Below, in pieces: positions 34,201 through 42,943 of a stretch of 64,000 bases of DNA. Source of the stretch: an uncultured Eubacteriales bacterium (lineage in GTDB: Bacteria; Bacillota; Clostridia; Peptostreptococcales; Anaerovoracaceae). Numbering within the stretch: the stretch's first letter is position 1; every line of letters begins with the position of its first letter. Where the stretch lies: positions 1 through 64,000 of the forward strand of contig OMZI01000005.1 of NCBI GenBank assembly GCA_900315485.1, given 5' to 3'. The notes under the pieces are model-generated. The model saw only the letters and a program-made list of their open reading frames with translations, was not told the DNA's origin and searched no databases. The position numbers and the translations under genes were made by a program.

Positions 34201-36482
34201 CCCGCTGTTGCGAACGCTGTAGAACTTACATTTACAGGTGTGGATGAGCCGGCTCTGCTGATAAATGCCCATTTTTTACTGGATGCGCCGAGTTTTCCGC
34301 CTGAGCTGAGCTTGGCTTTGTGTCCGTAGTAGCCAGAGTGTCCCGCTTCGGCTACAATCCCACCGCCGAGGTATATAAATACATGGCCGCCTCCGCTTTT
34401 TCTGGCGTAGGAGATTATGTCTCCTCTCTGGAGGGAGGACTGCTTTCCGTCCCATTCGGTCACGGTGAAGCCGTACTTTGAAAGAGTATTTGTCAGAGAC
34501 TTCTTTGCCTTGCTCTTGATGTCTTGATCCGGCAGAAGCGTATCTCCGACTTTTCTGCCTATTGCTTCCGTCAGACAAGTTCTGGCATAGTGGCAGCAGC
34601 AGGTTCCTACGGCGACTGATTTGTCCGATGATTTGGATGCGTTTGGATACCACTTCTTATATATCTCGGAAAACGGTCCGTATGCTTTTCCGCCGGACTG
34701 CCGTTTGTATTTGCTCGATGCTGTGCCGAGTTTCCATGATGTAGCATCTGCGCATCTTGCAATAGCTTCAGCTGCGTTCATCCCGCCGGATGTGGCAGAG
34801 GCTGAGCTCGTGCTAGAATCAGAGCCGCCCTGGCCAACATAGCGCATCACGTAGTTTTTACTTGTATTGCCGTCTTTTGTGCCGTATCTTTTAAGCCTTT
34901 GAGCTGCATCGCTTTTTACGCGGATCCCCGCGCCGCTGGTTGCCTCGATGACATCATTCCCGCCGCCGTACATCCATGCGTGGCCTGATTCGTTATTGCT
35001 GGACCATTTGATGACGACGTCGCCCGGACGAAGGTCGCTTATAGTGAGATTCTTGCAAAGCCCTACCTTTTTCCAGATTTTGCCGAGATTTCCCTGGAAG
35101 TTTCCGTCGTGAAGGTTTATGACGTGCTTCCCGTTGCCCATCATGATAGGGTCGCCGCCGCCGTGTGCGTATGCCGCAGCAACGAAAGGCATGCAGGTGA
35201 ACTTCTTTATTTTCATATTGTTGCAGATGCAGCATTTGAAGGATCCGTGCCCGTATGTCCACGAGTCATCCGCGGCTATTTTTCTTGCCCAGGCAAGAGC
35301 TCCGTTTATCACCTGCTGATTCGCAGCCGATCCTGACGTGGAAACTGTTTCGGATCCACCGCCCGTATATCTCATGGCAATGCGCGTTCTTTTTCTGGTC
35401 CAGGTGCCTTTGTGGTAATAGATGCCGCCTTTGCCGCCATTCATCGATCCGCCGGAGCTTTCAACTACTTTCCCGTCCCCGGCGTACAGCGCCATATGAC
35501 GACTTTTTCCGTTTTCATAGCAGAGAAGAATGTCCCCAGCCTGCAGCTCGGAGTCTTTTAAATACCCGCTTGTCAGGCTTCCGGTGGTTATCATCTCCCA
35601 GTTTTCGCCGTTCCTTTTTTTCCATTTGCGGAGTACGTCATCAGGATTTTTTCCATCCAGAGTGCCTCCGCCGCCTCCGCCGCCTCCCGTGCCGAAGCCG
35701 CCGAGATGGCAGTAGGTGGTGCTTCTGTGTATGTCTGACGGAACGCCTGCCCCGTGGAAGTATGCGGCAGACACAAAACCGATGCACTGCCACCCCTGTG
35801 ATGCGGAGTTCGGACTGCAGATAGGACAGTTTGTCGATTTCTTTACTCCGTTTTTGCCTGTTCCGGAGGTGCCGTAATATACGTAGTACCATTTGCCCTG
35901 CTCGGATTCTTTTGCTTTTTCTATTGCCCAGTCTACTGCGGCCTGAGCCGCTGAAGCTGACGAACCGGAGCCGGATCCGCTTAAAGCGAATACGTCCGAA
36001 ATATAGTATTCCTCGGTGTCAGTATCGCATTCTATCGTCAGCGCTTTATCCGGGTAGGTCTTCTGGAGCTGTGCTTCCAGTGCTCTTCTGTCCTCTTCCT
36101 TTACCTCGTGAATTATTGATGCAAGGTTCGATGTCTTCTCGACCGAGTTGTATTCGGACTCAACGGACGTAAGCTCATCTTCAGTCTTCGGGCTGTTTGC
36201 TTCGTTATCTTTGTCTATCGCATTTTCTGCTGTCAGATACCACGTCTCATCCATTGAGGTCGAGCTGGTACCGCCGACTATGACTGCTGCGAACATGACT
36301 ATGACCAGAGCAACGGCAATGCCGATCTGTACCGGCGCAGGAAGACGCATAAAGGTCTTTCCTGCCTTTACCGCGGTCTTTCCTGCACGGTATGCCGCTT
36401 TACCCCCACGCACGGATCCCCGGCCTGCGTTTATGGCTGTATTCGCGCCCTGCTGCATTGATCTGTTACTCTGGTCTGACAT
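31215..36482 (-). CDS. Giant multi-domain T4SS wall hydrolase (NlpC/P60-like repeats, beta-propeller, M23)
   Basis: 1755 aa, VirB1-type function. Cytoplasmic N terminus, transmembrane helix about 50-70, then several Cys-His NlpC/P60/CHAP-like domains: about 185-365 (WQCIGFVSAAYFHG...RHMALYAGDG), 395-550 (FTCMPFVAAAYAHG), 565-740 (CCCHYARTC...GHVFIYLGGG), 1185-1345 (YTCNPFVAAAFAHG), and a diverged one about 1370-1560 (NCDTACSQM...NHTAMVVQ). A beta-propeller-like region (about 790-1000) and a GLDPNASY-containing linker lie between. The C terminus is an M23 peptidase with HEGVD and HLHFE zinc motifs. It opens peptidoglycan for the transfer channel. The number of hydrolase domains is exceptional. 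Confidence 0.9.
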   Translation of the reverse strand: MSDQSNRSMQQGANTAINAGRGSVRGGKAAYRAGKTAVKAGKTFMRLPAPVQIGIAVALVIVMFAAVIVGGTSSTSMDETWYLTAENAIDKDNEANSPKTEDELTSVESEYNSVEKTSNLASIIHEVKEEDRRALEAQLQKTYPDKALTIECDTDTEEYYISDVFALSGSGSGSSASAAQAAVDWAIEKAKESEQGKWYYVYYGTSGTGKNGVKKSTNCPICSPNSASQGWQCIGFVSAAYFHGAGVPSDIHRSTTYCHLGGFGTGGGGGGGGTLDGKNPDDVLRKWKKRNGENWEMITTGSLTSGYLKDSELQAGDILLCYENGKSRHMALYAGDGKVVESSGGSMNGGKGGIYYHKGTWTRKRTRIAMRYTGGGSETVSTSGSAANQQVINGALAWARKIAADDSWTYGHGSFKCCICNNMKIKKFTCMPFVAAAYAHGGGDPIMMGNGKHVINLHDGNFQGNLGKIWKKVGLCKNLTISDLRPGDVVIKWSSNNESGHAWMYGGGNDVIEATSGAGIRVKSDAAQRLKRYGTKDGNTSKNYVMRYVGQGGSDSSTSSASATSGGMNAAEAIARCADATSWKLGTASSKYKRQSGGKAYGPFSEIYKKWYPNASKSSDKSVAVGTCCCHYARTCLTEAIGRKVGDTLLPDQDIKSKAKKSLTNTLSKYGFTVTEWDGKQSSLQRGDIISYARKSGGGHVFIYLGGGIVAEAGHSGYYGHKAKLSSGGKLGASSKKWAFISRAGSSTPVNVSSTAFATAGLSGTTRSANDLPSYKSVHILGEIKQSDGKTEHLKRRGSYQIGQSFALTDNGNFVVAWATQPSTTKVCASLYDSSGKHLDDKYVNGYHANASTVSKDGEIWIGGWLTGASNKVASLTATGKSLSSNGTKALPARNSSGLAYDRQTGKYILAAGGTIRIYDSSLKNCERKTYKKHGSAYQDVGAGGGIIYACHSVKKGNLKNGTGENYVDLFRESDGAYLGSYFLNYGELESCVIEKGELVLLIHVKGEGRCFIQWTGVNVLGGEGAGGFGFDSGALAGTTGISKSDLEILSAYSVSLANSELVFLEDAKQTTADDAITGRYFNKLESKLGSKAGKPVKLYWFGKDRGKADYEGDLKRKLKGAVLYDREYEISESGDSIKITLKQRKAHEIMRDAFGLDPNASYVNATTKMTATEITGSDSDSATGSISGSGSASSTQDGIQKSIEWARNIAADDRFTYGKGYGDYYDCPVCHGSTKKSELKYTCNPFVAAAFAHGTGDPLLMNHGNHKVRTSDWNFEGNRSKIWKKVGLCKDLSWPDIQPGDIFIQYASGVGGHACIYGGGDELIEATSGSGITDRKSGAKKRFQSYQKGSKNFVMRYIGTGGGSGTSSSGSTVQSIGGWTGKSGNGECYLGNAASTKNMSQSGDQDGKEVLVSKCGTNWDYVIRWSDASKALAASKIMYDACKNDHVGYNNQNKAKSTSFYKQLVANKGDASAISENCDTACSQMVAAILRYLGVDMNDYVDSKSLYNTLKKRSEFTVYSSEDYTKSTSKLRPGDILMRVNGNNHTAMVVQTKDGMEGVEAIQGGDGEVYTGLTGGTATNGEAGYTLAENTAQLLFNGKTEVRTINMGSSSMQDVVFGGYSNGGELTFPLPKGTWTFTSDRGWRWGRLHEGVDLGAAKGTPIYAAAAGTVVRSEYYSGYGNCIDIDHGGGMVTRYGHQSKLIAKKGDTVQAGQKIGEVGNTGHSFGNHLHFEVRINGKSVDPKPYIGMSGMKPQ

Positions 36483-36490
36483 TTTTCCCT

Positions 36491-38251
36491 TTACCTCTTC
36501 TTCTTAGTGTTTGTTCCGCCTCTTCCGCCGCCGGCGATCCCGCCCGGCTTTTCCGGCTTCGCTGCAGGAGCTTTTTTAGGTGATACAACGAAGTGTGCAC
36601 CATCCTGTCCTGCTATCTTTGCTTCTGCGAAGGCTGATACCGACACGTTCGGGTTGGTATTCAGTATGTTGTTATATGCTGCCTTTGCGTCGTTTACGTT
36701 GGTGTAGATATGCGCCTGTGCTCCGGTGTCGGTAGTTGCTATCGATCTTTCTCCGCTGCCGCCCCGAACAGGTCCGCTTTCTATGTTGCTGACCCGGCTG
36801 GAATCGAAGATAGGTCTTCCAGCTGCGTCAGTGCCTGCAGCGCTGGAAACCTGATCGAAAGCCGCCTTGTTGGCCTGTGCTACTTCTGCAGCTGAGAGGG
36901 TTTCGCCATTTTTCTCTGACGGTGCCGCCGGAAGCTGGCTTATTGAGCCTCCGCTTACCGGATTGTCAGGACTGCCGATATTGGAAGCTGATGCATCTCC
37001 GCCAGGTTTCGGACTGACGGGTTTAGCGTCATTCTCTGCCAGCTTCTTTTCCGGTCCGCCGCCAAAGATCCCGTCAGAGACCTTTGATACCCCTTTTGTT
37101 GCGGACTGCACGCCTTTGGCTGCCACTCTTCCTGCGCTGTTCGCTGTTCTGAACGCTGTCATCGCTACTCCGGCTCCGCCTGCGAGTGCTCCGTATATGC
37201 CGGAGCCTGTCTGTGCAGCGGAGAGGCCGAGGCTTCTTAGGTATTCGTCCATCTTCTGGCCTGCCAGAAGCCAGCCGATCATTATGAACATGGTAGTGAG
37301 ATATTGCTGGGAGCTTTCAAACACATATCCCGTTGATTGCAGGTTCTTGTATATGTTGAACCAGGCACCCATGAACCCTCCTATGAACAAAAGGTTTGTG
37401 CACATGAGTATGAACTGGCATACGAGCATGATGCACCAGTTTCTGAATACCTGTGACTGCTTGCTCACCATCGTTGAGAATGCGAGCGGCGCAGTTATGT
37501 ACATAACGCCAATCACAACGTATCTTTCGTAGCATTCAAGTACCAGTCTGAAGAGACATATCATCAGGGTGCATCCTATGATGACCTGAATGATCACAAG
37601 ACCCAGAGTTATATTGCCTGCGTTGTCAGGGTTGATCAGGCTGTCTCCTCCGAATAGGTTGAATACGTCTTCGCTTTGCCCTGTTGCGGTTTTTGCCGCC
37701 TGAAGTGCCTGATCGCCGGATACGGGGTTGTTTCTTCCCTGAAGGCTCTGGGGAAGGCTGTTAAGAGCCTGTTGTGCCTGCTCACGTTCTTCCGCAGAAG
37801 GAAGCCAGCTGCCTGAGTTGAACTCTTGTGAGAGGCCTGTGTATACCCCGACAAAATTCTGGTACAGCTTGTTGAAGCCCTTCTCTACCAGAACGAAGAT
37901 CTGGTACGAGAGGATCACGCCGACTCCCGCGAAGATCGTTCTTATCGCGATGACTCCCGGTTCCTCAGACTGCGTAAAGGGCCCTCCCATCGACTGATAG
38001 AGTTTCAGGACGGCTGTCATTATCACGATGAACATCGCGAGCACAAGAAACGGCTTCTGGAAATCGGACACGGTGAATGTCGATTCAAAAAGTGAGCCCT
38101 GCTGGGGGCCTGCCGCGTTTGCTGCTGTCTTGGCAGCCTCGCCGGTCCCTATATTAAGCTGGAACCCCGTCATCAGCTGGGTCGTCCACAGAAGCATATC
38201 GTTCAGCGCTTCCAGAACGACGTTCGCCAACGCATTCATGATCCATTCCAT
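36491..38251 (-). CDS. VirB6/TrbL-like polytopic T4SS protein
   Basis: 586 aa. Multiple hydrophobic helices lie between about residues 60 and 350 (for example FLVLAMFIVIMTAVLKL, VIIQVIIGCTLMICLF, FILMCTNLLFIGGFM). A long Ala/Gly/Pro-rich cytoplasmic tail follows, ending in GGRGGTNTKKKR. The GERYVVIGVMYITAPLAF-like segment is typical of VirB6/TrbL channel proteins of Gram-positive T4SS. It ends 8 bp before the giant hydrolase gene, its usual partner. Confidence 0.85.
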   Translation of the reverse strand: MEWIMNALANVVLEALNDMLLWTTQLMTGFQLNIGTGEAAKTAANAAGPQQGSLFESTFTVSDFQKPFLVLAMFIVIMTAVLKLYQSMGGPFTQSEEPGVIAIRTIFAGVGVILSYQIFVLVEKGFNKLYQNFVGVYTGLSQEFNSGSWLPSAEEREQAQQALNSLPQSLQGRNNPVSGDQALQAAKTATGQSEDVFNLFGGDSLINPDNAGNITLGLVIIQVIIGCTLMICLFRLVLECYERYVVIGVMYITAPLAFSTMVSKQSQVFRNWCIMLVCQFILMCTNLLFIGGFMGAWFNIYKNLQSTGYVFESSQQYLTTMFIMIGWLLAGQKMDEYLRSLGLSAAQTGSGIYGALAGGAGVAMTAFRTANSAGRVAAKGVQSATKGVSKVSDGIFGGGPEKKLAENDAKPVSPKPGGDASASNIGSPDNPVSGGSISQLPAAPSEKNGETLSAAEVAQANKAAFDQVSSAAGTDAAGRPIFDSSRVSNIESGPVRGGSGERSIATTDTGAQAHIYTNVNDAKAAYNNILNTNPNVSVSAFAEAKIAGQDGAHFVVSPKKAPAAKPEKPGGIAGGGRGGTNTKKKR

Positions 38252-38347
38252 ATACGGTTCTCCTTTTTAGAAAAATTGCGCAGAGATCTCCAGACCGTGT
38301 GCCTGAAGAATCCTGCGCCAGAGTTATATCGGTTTTGGTGGTTCCCG

Positions 38348-38776
38348 TCACGGAAGTGTCGACTGACCTGCTGTAAGGTTCTGGATCAGTCTGAAGATTC
38401 CGCCGAGGAGCATGATGCATGCGTATGCGACCAGTACTCTTTTCAGCCATTCAAGCGGTGTTCTTGCTCCGTTCGCTGTCGGCGAGATAGCGATCCAGAT
38501 GAGGCAGATGATAGCAGCGAGGCCAGCTACGAATGTTACGATGCCGAATATCTTGCCGTAGTATTCTTTCGCCGTGTCTCCTGCCTGGCTGATGATGTCG
38601 CCCTCGGCAAAGCAAGTGCTGAACGCCAGAAGAAGCATGAAGCATGTCATCACTGCGATAAGGAAGATCCTGTCTCCCTTAGTCAGGCATGCTGCGTCGC
38701 CTGTTGACAGTCTCATACCGAAGGCTGTCAGCTCCTTTCTTACCATTCCGGCTCTTTCCCTGATTCTCTTTACCAT
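38348..38776 (-). CDS. VirB2-like small membrane protein
   Basis: 142 aa with two to three hydrophobic helices (about 38-56 with a cleavage-like AEG, 72-92, and 107-126), ending in a short extracellular tail. The pattern of signal-like helix plus two helices, placed just upstream of VirB6, fits a VirB2/TrbC-type pilin-like subunit. Primary sequence does not prove it. Start follows AGGAGG. Confidence 0.65.
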   Translation of the reverse strand: MVKRIRERAGMVRKELTAFGMRLSTGDAACLTKGDRIFLIAVMTCFMLLLAFSTCFAEGDIISQAGDTAKEYYGKIFGIVTFVAGLAAIICLIWIAISPTANGARTPLEWLKRVLVAYACIMLLGGIFRLIQNLTAGQSTLP

Positions 38777-38827
38777 TTTGATTCCTCCTGTTTTTGTGTG
38801 TATGTCATGTATTTGTGCTTGGCTTGA

Positions 38828-40168
38828 TCAGTCGCTGTAGTCCACTACCGTGAATATCACCTGATCTGCGTCAGGCTCTTTCACGTTGACGATGTGCGAG
38901 TAGAACGAGTGCTTGTCCCTGTTCTTGTCGACGATCCTGATCTTCACATCGCTTCCGACTTCAGGGATGACTCCCCTTCCTGCGCCCGGCCCGAGGTCTG
39001 CCATCGATACGATCTGGTCGTTCACGTTGCAGATGTAGAGCACCTTGCCTGTCTCTTCGTTTTCGACGATCCTGCTGATGGTCGCCGGAAGAAGATCTCC
39101 TTCGTCGTATTTATCAAAGTTGACGATCTGCGGGTCTGCTGTCGCTGCTCTTATGGAAGCGTCGAACTTGACCGGATAATCGAATCTTGCAAGGGCGCGT
39201 CTGTCCTGAGGTACAGGATCGCGTCTTATGTTGGATACGCGTACAAGTACTTCCTTTCCGGCCTTGTACTTTTTCGTGTTTACTTTTTCTTCGTAGAAGT
39301 GAGATATCTGTTTTATCGGGATCGCTGCTTCAGCTCCGAAGACCTCGACTATGATGTCGTATGGCCTTACTCTCATGATCCTTGCGTTCTGCAGGCTGTT
39401 TTCACCGATGCACCACTCGCCGTCCGATGTCTTCGCGTACCAGTTCTCGCATCTGTCGATCTTGGTAGCATAAAGCCTCGTGCCGTAGATATCGGTCGTG
39501 ACGCCCTGCTCTTTTCTGAACATGTTGAACTCTATCTCGAGCCCTTCCATAGCAGCTCCCTGCTCGTAGAGCCTCTTTTCCGGGTGCTCATCCTGGTCGT
39601 ACCAGTTGTACCAGAACTTGAAGGACGGGATCAGGATGATGTACGGTCCGTACGAGACCATGTAGTTCACAAACGGGATCCTCTTCCCGTCTATGATGCG
39701 TTCTTCCGTGCTCTTGGAGCCGAGCATCCTGCCCTTGAGGGTGTGACGCGGGTCGACTCTTGATGCCGCGAGCTCTCTGTCTATGCGGTCTATGGCTGAG
39801 GTGTCAGGCTTGCCTTCTATAGCCTTTTTTCTGACTGTCGGCACAAGGTCGTCCATCGGGATGTCTGAGTACTCATCGAGAAGTGCTCCGGACTGCTCCT
39901 TCCTGGCTTCCTTTTTCTCCTGCTTTTCTCTCGCTTCCTCCGCTGTCTGTCTGCGGCGTCTGCCTGCACCGGCTCTTGGGGCTGCGGGTCTCCTGTTTCT
40001 TTTAGGAGCTGTATCTGCGTCTGCTTCTTTCGGTGCAGATTCCTTGTTGTTGAGCTTGTCTATAAGGATCTGCCTCGTGTCCTTCGTGTGGACCTCGATC
40101 CCGAAGAGCGTGCACATCTGGATGAGCTCCGCTTTCTTCATTTCTTCGTATTTCTTAAAACCTGCCAT
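38828..40168 (-). CDS. SAP-like domain protein in the transfer operon, unknown function
   Basis: 446 aa. N-terminal helix-extended-loop-helix (MKKAELIQMCTLFGIEV) resembles SAP or Rho-N DNA/RNA-binding motifs; a basic Arg/Ala-rich linker follows. The remainder is beta-rich, with EGDLLPATISRIVENEETG reminiscent of an S1/OB barrel. It is the first gene after the copy 2 operator-promoter, with AGGAGAAGAAAC as ribosome site. A nucleic-acid-binding transfer accessory is likely; no closer family is recognised. Confidence 0.65.
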   Translation of the reverse strand: MAGFKKYEEMKKAELIQMCTLFGIEVHTKDTRQILIDKLNNKESAPKEADADTAPKRNRRPAAPRAGAGRRRRQTAEEAREKQEKKEARKEQSGALLDEYSDIPMDDLVPTVRKKAIEGKPDTSAIDRIDRELAASRVDPRHTLKGRMLGSKSTEERIIDGKRIPFVNYMVSYGPYIILIPSFKFWYNWYDQDEHPEKRLYEQGAAMEGLEIEFNMFRKEQGVTTDIYGTRLYATKIDRCENWYAKTSDGEWCIGENSLQNARIMRVRPYDIIVEVFGAEAAIPIKQISHFYEEKVNTKKYKAGKEVLVRVSNIRRDPVPQDRRALARFDYPVKFDASIRAATADPQIVNFDKYDEGDLLPATISRIVENEETGKVLYICNVNDQIVSMADLGPGAGRGVIPEVGSDVKIRIVDKNRDKHSFYSHIVNVKEPDADQVIFTVVDYSD

Positions 40169-40198
40169 GTTTCTTCTCCTGTCTGCTGGAAATAAAGC

Positions 40199-40294
40199 AG
40201 CGGGCTTCAGGCTTTCCGCCCTGCCCGCTTTAAAGTTACAACTGCTTTTTCTGTTTGTCTGTATCACCTACTGCATCGTTTGATGCATTTTGGG
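40199..40294 (-). promoter_or_regulatory. Shared operator-promoter, copy 2, with leader hairpin
   Basis: Minus strand: TGCATC-AAAC-GATGCA palindrome beside CCCAAAA, then TAGGTGATAC, -35 CAGACA, 17-bp spacer, -10 TAACTT (40233-40238). The transcript would begin with an AGCGGGC/GCCCGCT hairpin (40199-40229) followed by TTTATTT, a weak attenuator-like structure, then the SAP-like gene. Confidence 0.65.
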
Positions 40295-40320
40295 CGCTTT
40301 TTGTTGATGGTTATTGGTTT

Positions 40321-42399
40321 TCACACCAGAAAATCGTCTTCTGTTCTTGTGTCGTTACCTCTGATGACCTTCTGTGCCGGCTTTTTTCTGGTGCCCGGCT
40401 CGATCCTGTAATATCTTGAGGTGTTAGGCTTGCCGCCCTTTCTTACAGGAATGTGCTGCGAAGTAAGGAATCTTGTCTCTCTGCCTGTTTCCCTGTCCAC
40501 TGCATATGCTCCGAACAGAGGATGCATCGACCACTGATACTTTCTCTCCATGACAGAGTTGTGTCCTGAAGGAGAAAGAAGGATCTCTGTCGGCTTTATT
40601 GCCTGTATCGCATCAGGAGGATATACAAGCTCTTTGTCTGTGGATATCATCTTCTTCTGGTCGAGGACGAATGCTTCCTGTACTGATTCAGGAAGAGGCT
40701 TGAATCTGTTCTCTGTCACTCTTTCCTTGATGACTTCCTTGTAGCCGGCACGGGATGAGAAATATGTCGCCGTGTCGCCCTTTACGTCAGACCCGACGCC
40801 TTCGTTGGCTCCTACGCACAACTGAAGAGCGCAGGAGGATTCTATTACGGATCTGCCCGACGGTTCTGCTTTCGTGTTGTACTTGTCAAGCTGGTTCATC
40901 GTCTGGATCGAGATCAGGAAACTCATGTTGTAGGATCTGTTCTGCGACAGTATCTTGTGAAGATTGTCGAGCCTTCCCAGGTTACTGAACTCCTCGAGCA
41001 TGACAAACAGCATGTGTTCAAGGCTTCCTCCCCTTCTTTCAGCTATGGTCATGTTCTCGTCAAGGACCATATTCACGAACAGCGTCATCGCCTGTATGTA
41101 TGTCTCCTTTCTGCCTGAGCAGGAGATGTAAATGGTCGCATCGCCTTCTGAAAGCGCTGAGATGTCTATCTCGTCGGAACTCAGGATGTCCACTACTGCA
41201 GGTGACATCAGTACGTCCAGTGCGTTGGCAAGGGATGAACGGATCTGCTTGTAGTTCTTGTCTTCCTTCCATGTCGTGAAGTAACGGTTAATGAGCCTTC
41301 TGTCATGCGGATCTTCAAGAGCTGTCTCAAGGATAGCTATGAGTTCGTCGGAATCTGTTGTGACAAGGTTAATGAATTCCCGCCAGGTCCTCCTGTCGTC
41401 ATAGTCCTCTGAACCTCCCATATCTTCGTCAGGTGAAAGGTCTATCTCGACCGGGACGAAGCTGTCACAGTGCGTGACGTATAGAAGGAGCAGCTTGAAC
41501 AGGTTCTTGTTCGTGTTGGTCCAGTATTCTTCATCACCGTTTTCGAGGATAGTTCCCGCGAAGGATTCCGCGAGCTCTATCGCTGTCGATTCTTCGGCTT
41601 CTCTTATCTGCTTAAGGCAGTCCCAGCCGTCGCTGTTCTGAAGCTCGCCGTCCTTGAAGTTCAGCAGCCATGTCCTTCTTCCGAGGCCTATATCTATCGG
41701 TTCCGTCGTCTGATACAGCTCTCCTTTAGGGTCGAATATAAGGCCACCGTGTCCCATGCATGCGTGCTGCACATATGCTCCTATCAGAAGGCCGCTGGTC
41801 TTACCTGCACCGGAAGGGCCGACGACCAGCATGTTGTCGTTCGCAAGGTGCCACTCGATGTCTGTCCTGACACCCGGCTGCTTGTTTATGAGCTCGCCGC
41901 TCGTCTTGTTTATGGCGATCGGGATGCCTGTCGGTTTGTCTATGTCGGTCAGCTTGAAGATCCTGCGCTCTTCCTGCTCTGTGAGAATACCGCGTCTGCC
42001 TGTCGAGGAGTTGAGGACCACCCTGTCGCCCATCTCGTCCGTGACGATCTTCGGCGCGTCTATGCTGCTCATCCGGAACTTTGTTATGAGTCTCGAGGCG
42101 AAATATGACGCCACCAGGATAAGCGCGATAGTAAACGGTTTTTCCATGAGCCCGCGGAAAAAGATCGCTACGGGATTGTAGGTGCGCTGGTAATAAGCAC
42201 CCTCAAAAAGTGATCTCCCGCTGTCAAAAAACTGCAGGAGTGCGAAAAGCACCAGAAGAAAAGACCCGACCGACCATCTCGTGCGGATCTTTCTTTTCTG
42301 CTCCGGTGTTACTTTCAGCGGGTTCTCCGCTGCTTTCTCGAGCCTGCTCCATATGCTGAAGCGGTTGCGCTCGCCTCCGTCTGTTTCAGTTCTTGCCAT
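40321..42399 (-). CDS. virD4: VirD4/TraG-type IV coupling protein
   Basis: 692-aa hexameric ATPase that hands relaxosome DNA to the T4SS. Two N-terminal membrane helices (about 45-65 and 90-110), Walker A GPSGAGKTSG, Walker B MLFVMLEEFSNLG, and a Q-rich SFLISIQTMNQLDKY sensor. The C-terminal tail is basic (RKKPAQKVIRGN). Length and motif order match full VirD4. Start at 42399 (MARTET), 8 nt after GGAGG. It follows the E1 repeat module by two genes. No relaxase is visible in this window. Confidence 0.92.
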   Translation of the reverse strand: MARTETDGGERNRFSIWSRLEKAAENPLKVTPEQKRKIRTRWSVGSFLLVLFALLQFFDSGRSLFEGAYYQRTYNPVAIFFRGLMEKPFTIALILVASYFASRLITKFRMSSIDAPKIVTDEMGDRVVLNSSTGRRGILTEQEERRIFKLTDIDKPTGIPIAINKTSGELINKQPGVRTDIEWHLANDNMLVVGPSGAGKTSGLLIGAYVQHACMGHGGLIFDPKGELYQTTEPIDIGLGRRTWLLNFKDGELQNSDGWDCLKQIREAEESTAIELAESFAGTILENGDEEYWTNTNKNLFKLLLLYVTHCDSFVPVEIDLSPDEDMGGSEDYDDRRTWREFINLVTTDSDELIAILETALEDPHDRRLINRYFTTWKEDKNYKQIRSSLANALDVLMSPAVVDILSSDEIDISALSEGDATIYISCSGRKETYIQAMTLFVNMVLDENMTIAERRGGSLEHMLFVMLEEFSNLGRLDNLHKILSQNRSYNMSFLISIQTMNQLDKYNTKAEPSGRSVIESSCALQLCVGANEGVGSDVKGDTATYFSSRAGYKEVIKERVTENRFKPLPESVQEAFVLDQKKMISTDKELVYPPDAIQAIKPTEILLSPSGHNSVMERKYQWSMHPLFGAYAVDRETGRETRFLTSQHIPVRKGGKPNTSRYYRIEPGTRKKPAQKVIRGNDTRTEDDFLV

Positions 42400-42411
42400 T
42401 TTCATTCCTCC

Positions 42412-42729
42412 CTAAAGGCCCTGGAGTCTGAAGCTTTCGGGGAGCCTCGTTATCGACTCCTTCTCGGTTATAATGAGAGTGTAGTTCGTGCCCGGTACTC
42501 GCATGCCGAGCTGGGATGACATAGGTACCGTCAGAGAGAAGCTCAGTGCGTCGTCTGTTGCCGCTGCATCCGGCTTTATGCCGAGCTCTGTGAATACGCC
42601 GTCTTTTATCTTTTCTTTGAACATGGCTATGGCCGGATAGCTTTTTACTTCAACATTTGTCTCATACACTGTTCTGTAGACGCCTATGCCTATGAGGTCC
42701 CTTTCAAGCAGGGTGAATTTTATCTGCAT
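42412..42729 (-). CDS. Small protein of unknown function
   Basis: 105 aa, soluble, beta-rich (KFTLLERDLIGIGVYRTVYET). Start behind AAAGGGGAG. It lies 12 bp before virD4 and 131 bp after the first TTTTTCAA/TTGAAAAA palindrome module, so it heads a two-gene unit with virD4. I recognise no family. Confidence 0.65.
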   Translation of the reverse strand: MQIKFTLLERDLIGIGVYRTVYETNVEVKSYPAIAMFKEKIKDGVFTELGIKPDAAATDDALSFSLTVPMSSQLGMRVPGTNYTLIITEKESITRLPESFRLQGL

Positions 42730-42859
42730 TTTTCTCCCCTTTCGTTTTAATAGAGTGTTATATTTTTTCAGCCTGTCCGATTATATCGCTCCGGACTGTA
42801 TTATTTTGCACATTCGGAGATGATCTCGTCTCCGGTTCTCATCAAAGAACTTTCACAGA

Positions 42860-42943
42860 TTTTTCAATTTGAAAAAAATCGCGGAAACCGTTGATACAGC
42901 TTTGTTTCAGCTATACTTAAGGAACGCGTTTTTGCGATGGAAA
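42860..42943 (-). repeat. Intergenic module E1 (palindrome TTTTTCAA-T-TTGAAAAA)
   Basis: One of three related spacers (others 44048-44130 and 45286-45369). On the minus strand each starts right at a gene's stop with CCATCGCAA, continues to CTTAAGTAT, and ends in a TTTTTCAA/TTGAAAAA palindrome. Here the stop of the XRE gene leads straight in. Confidence 0.75.
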
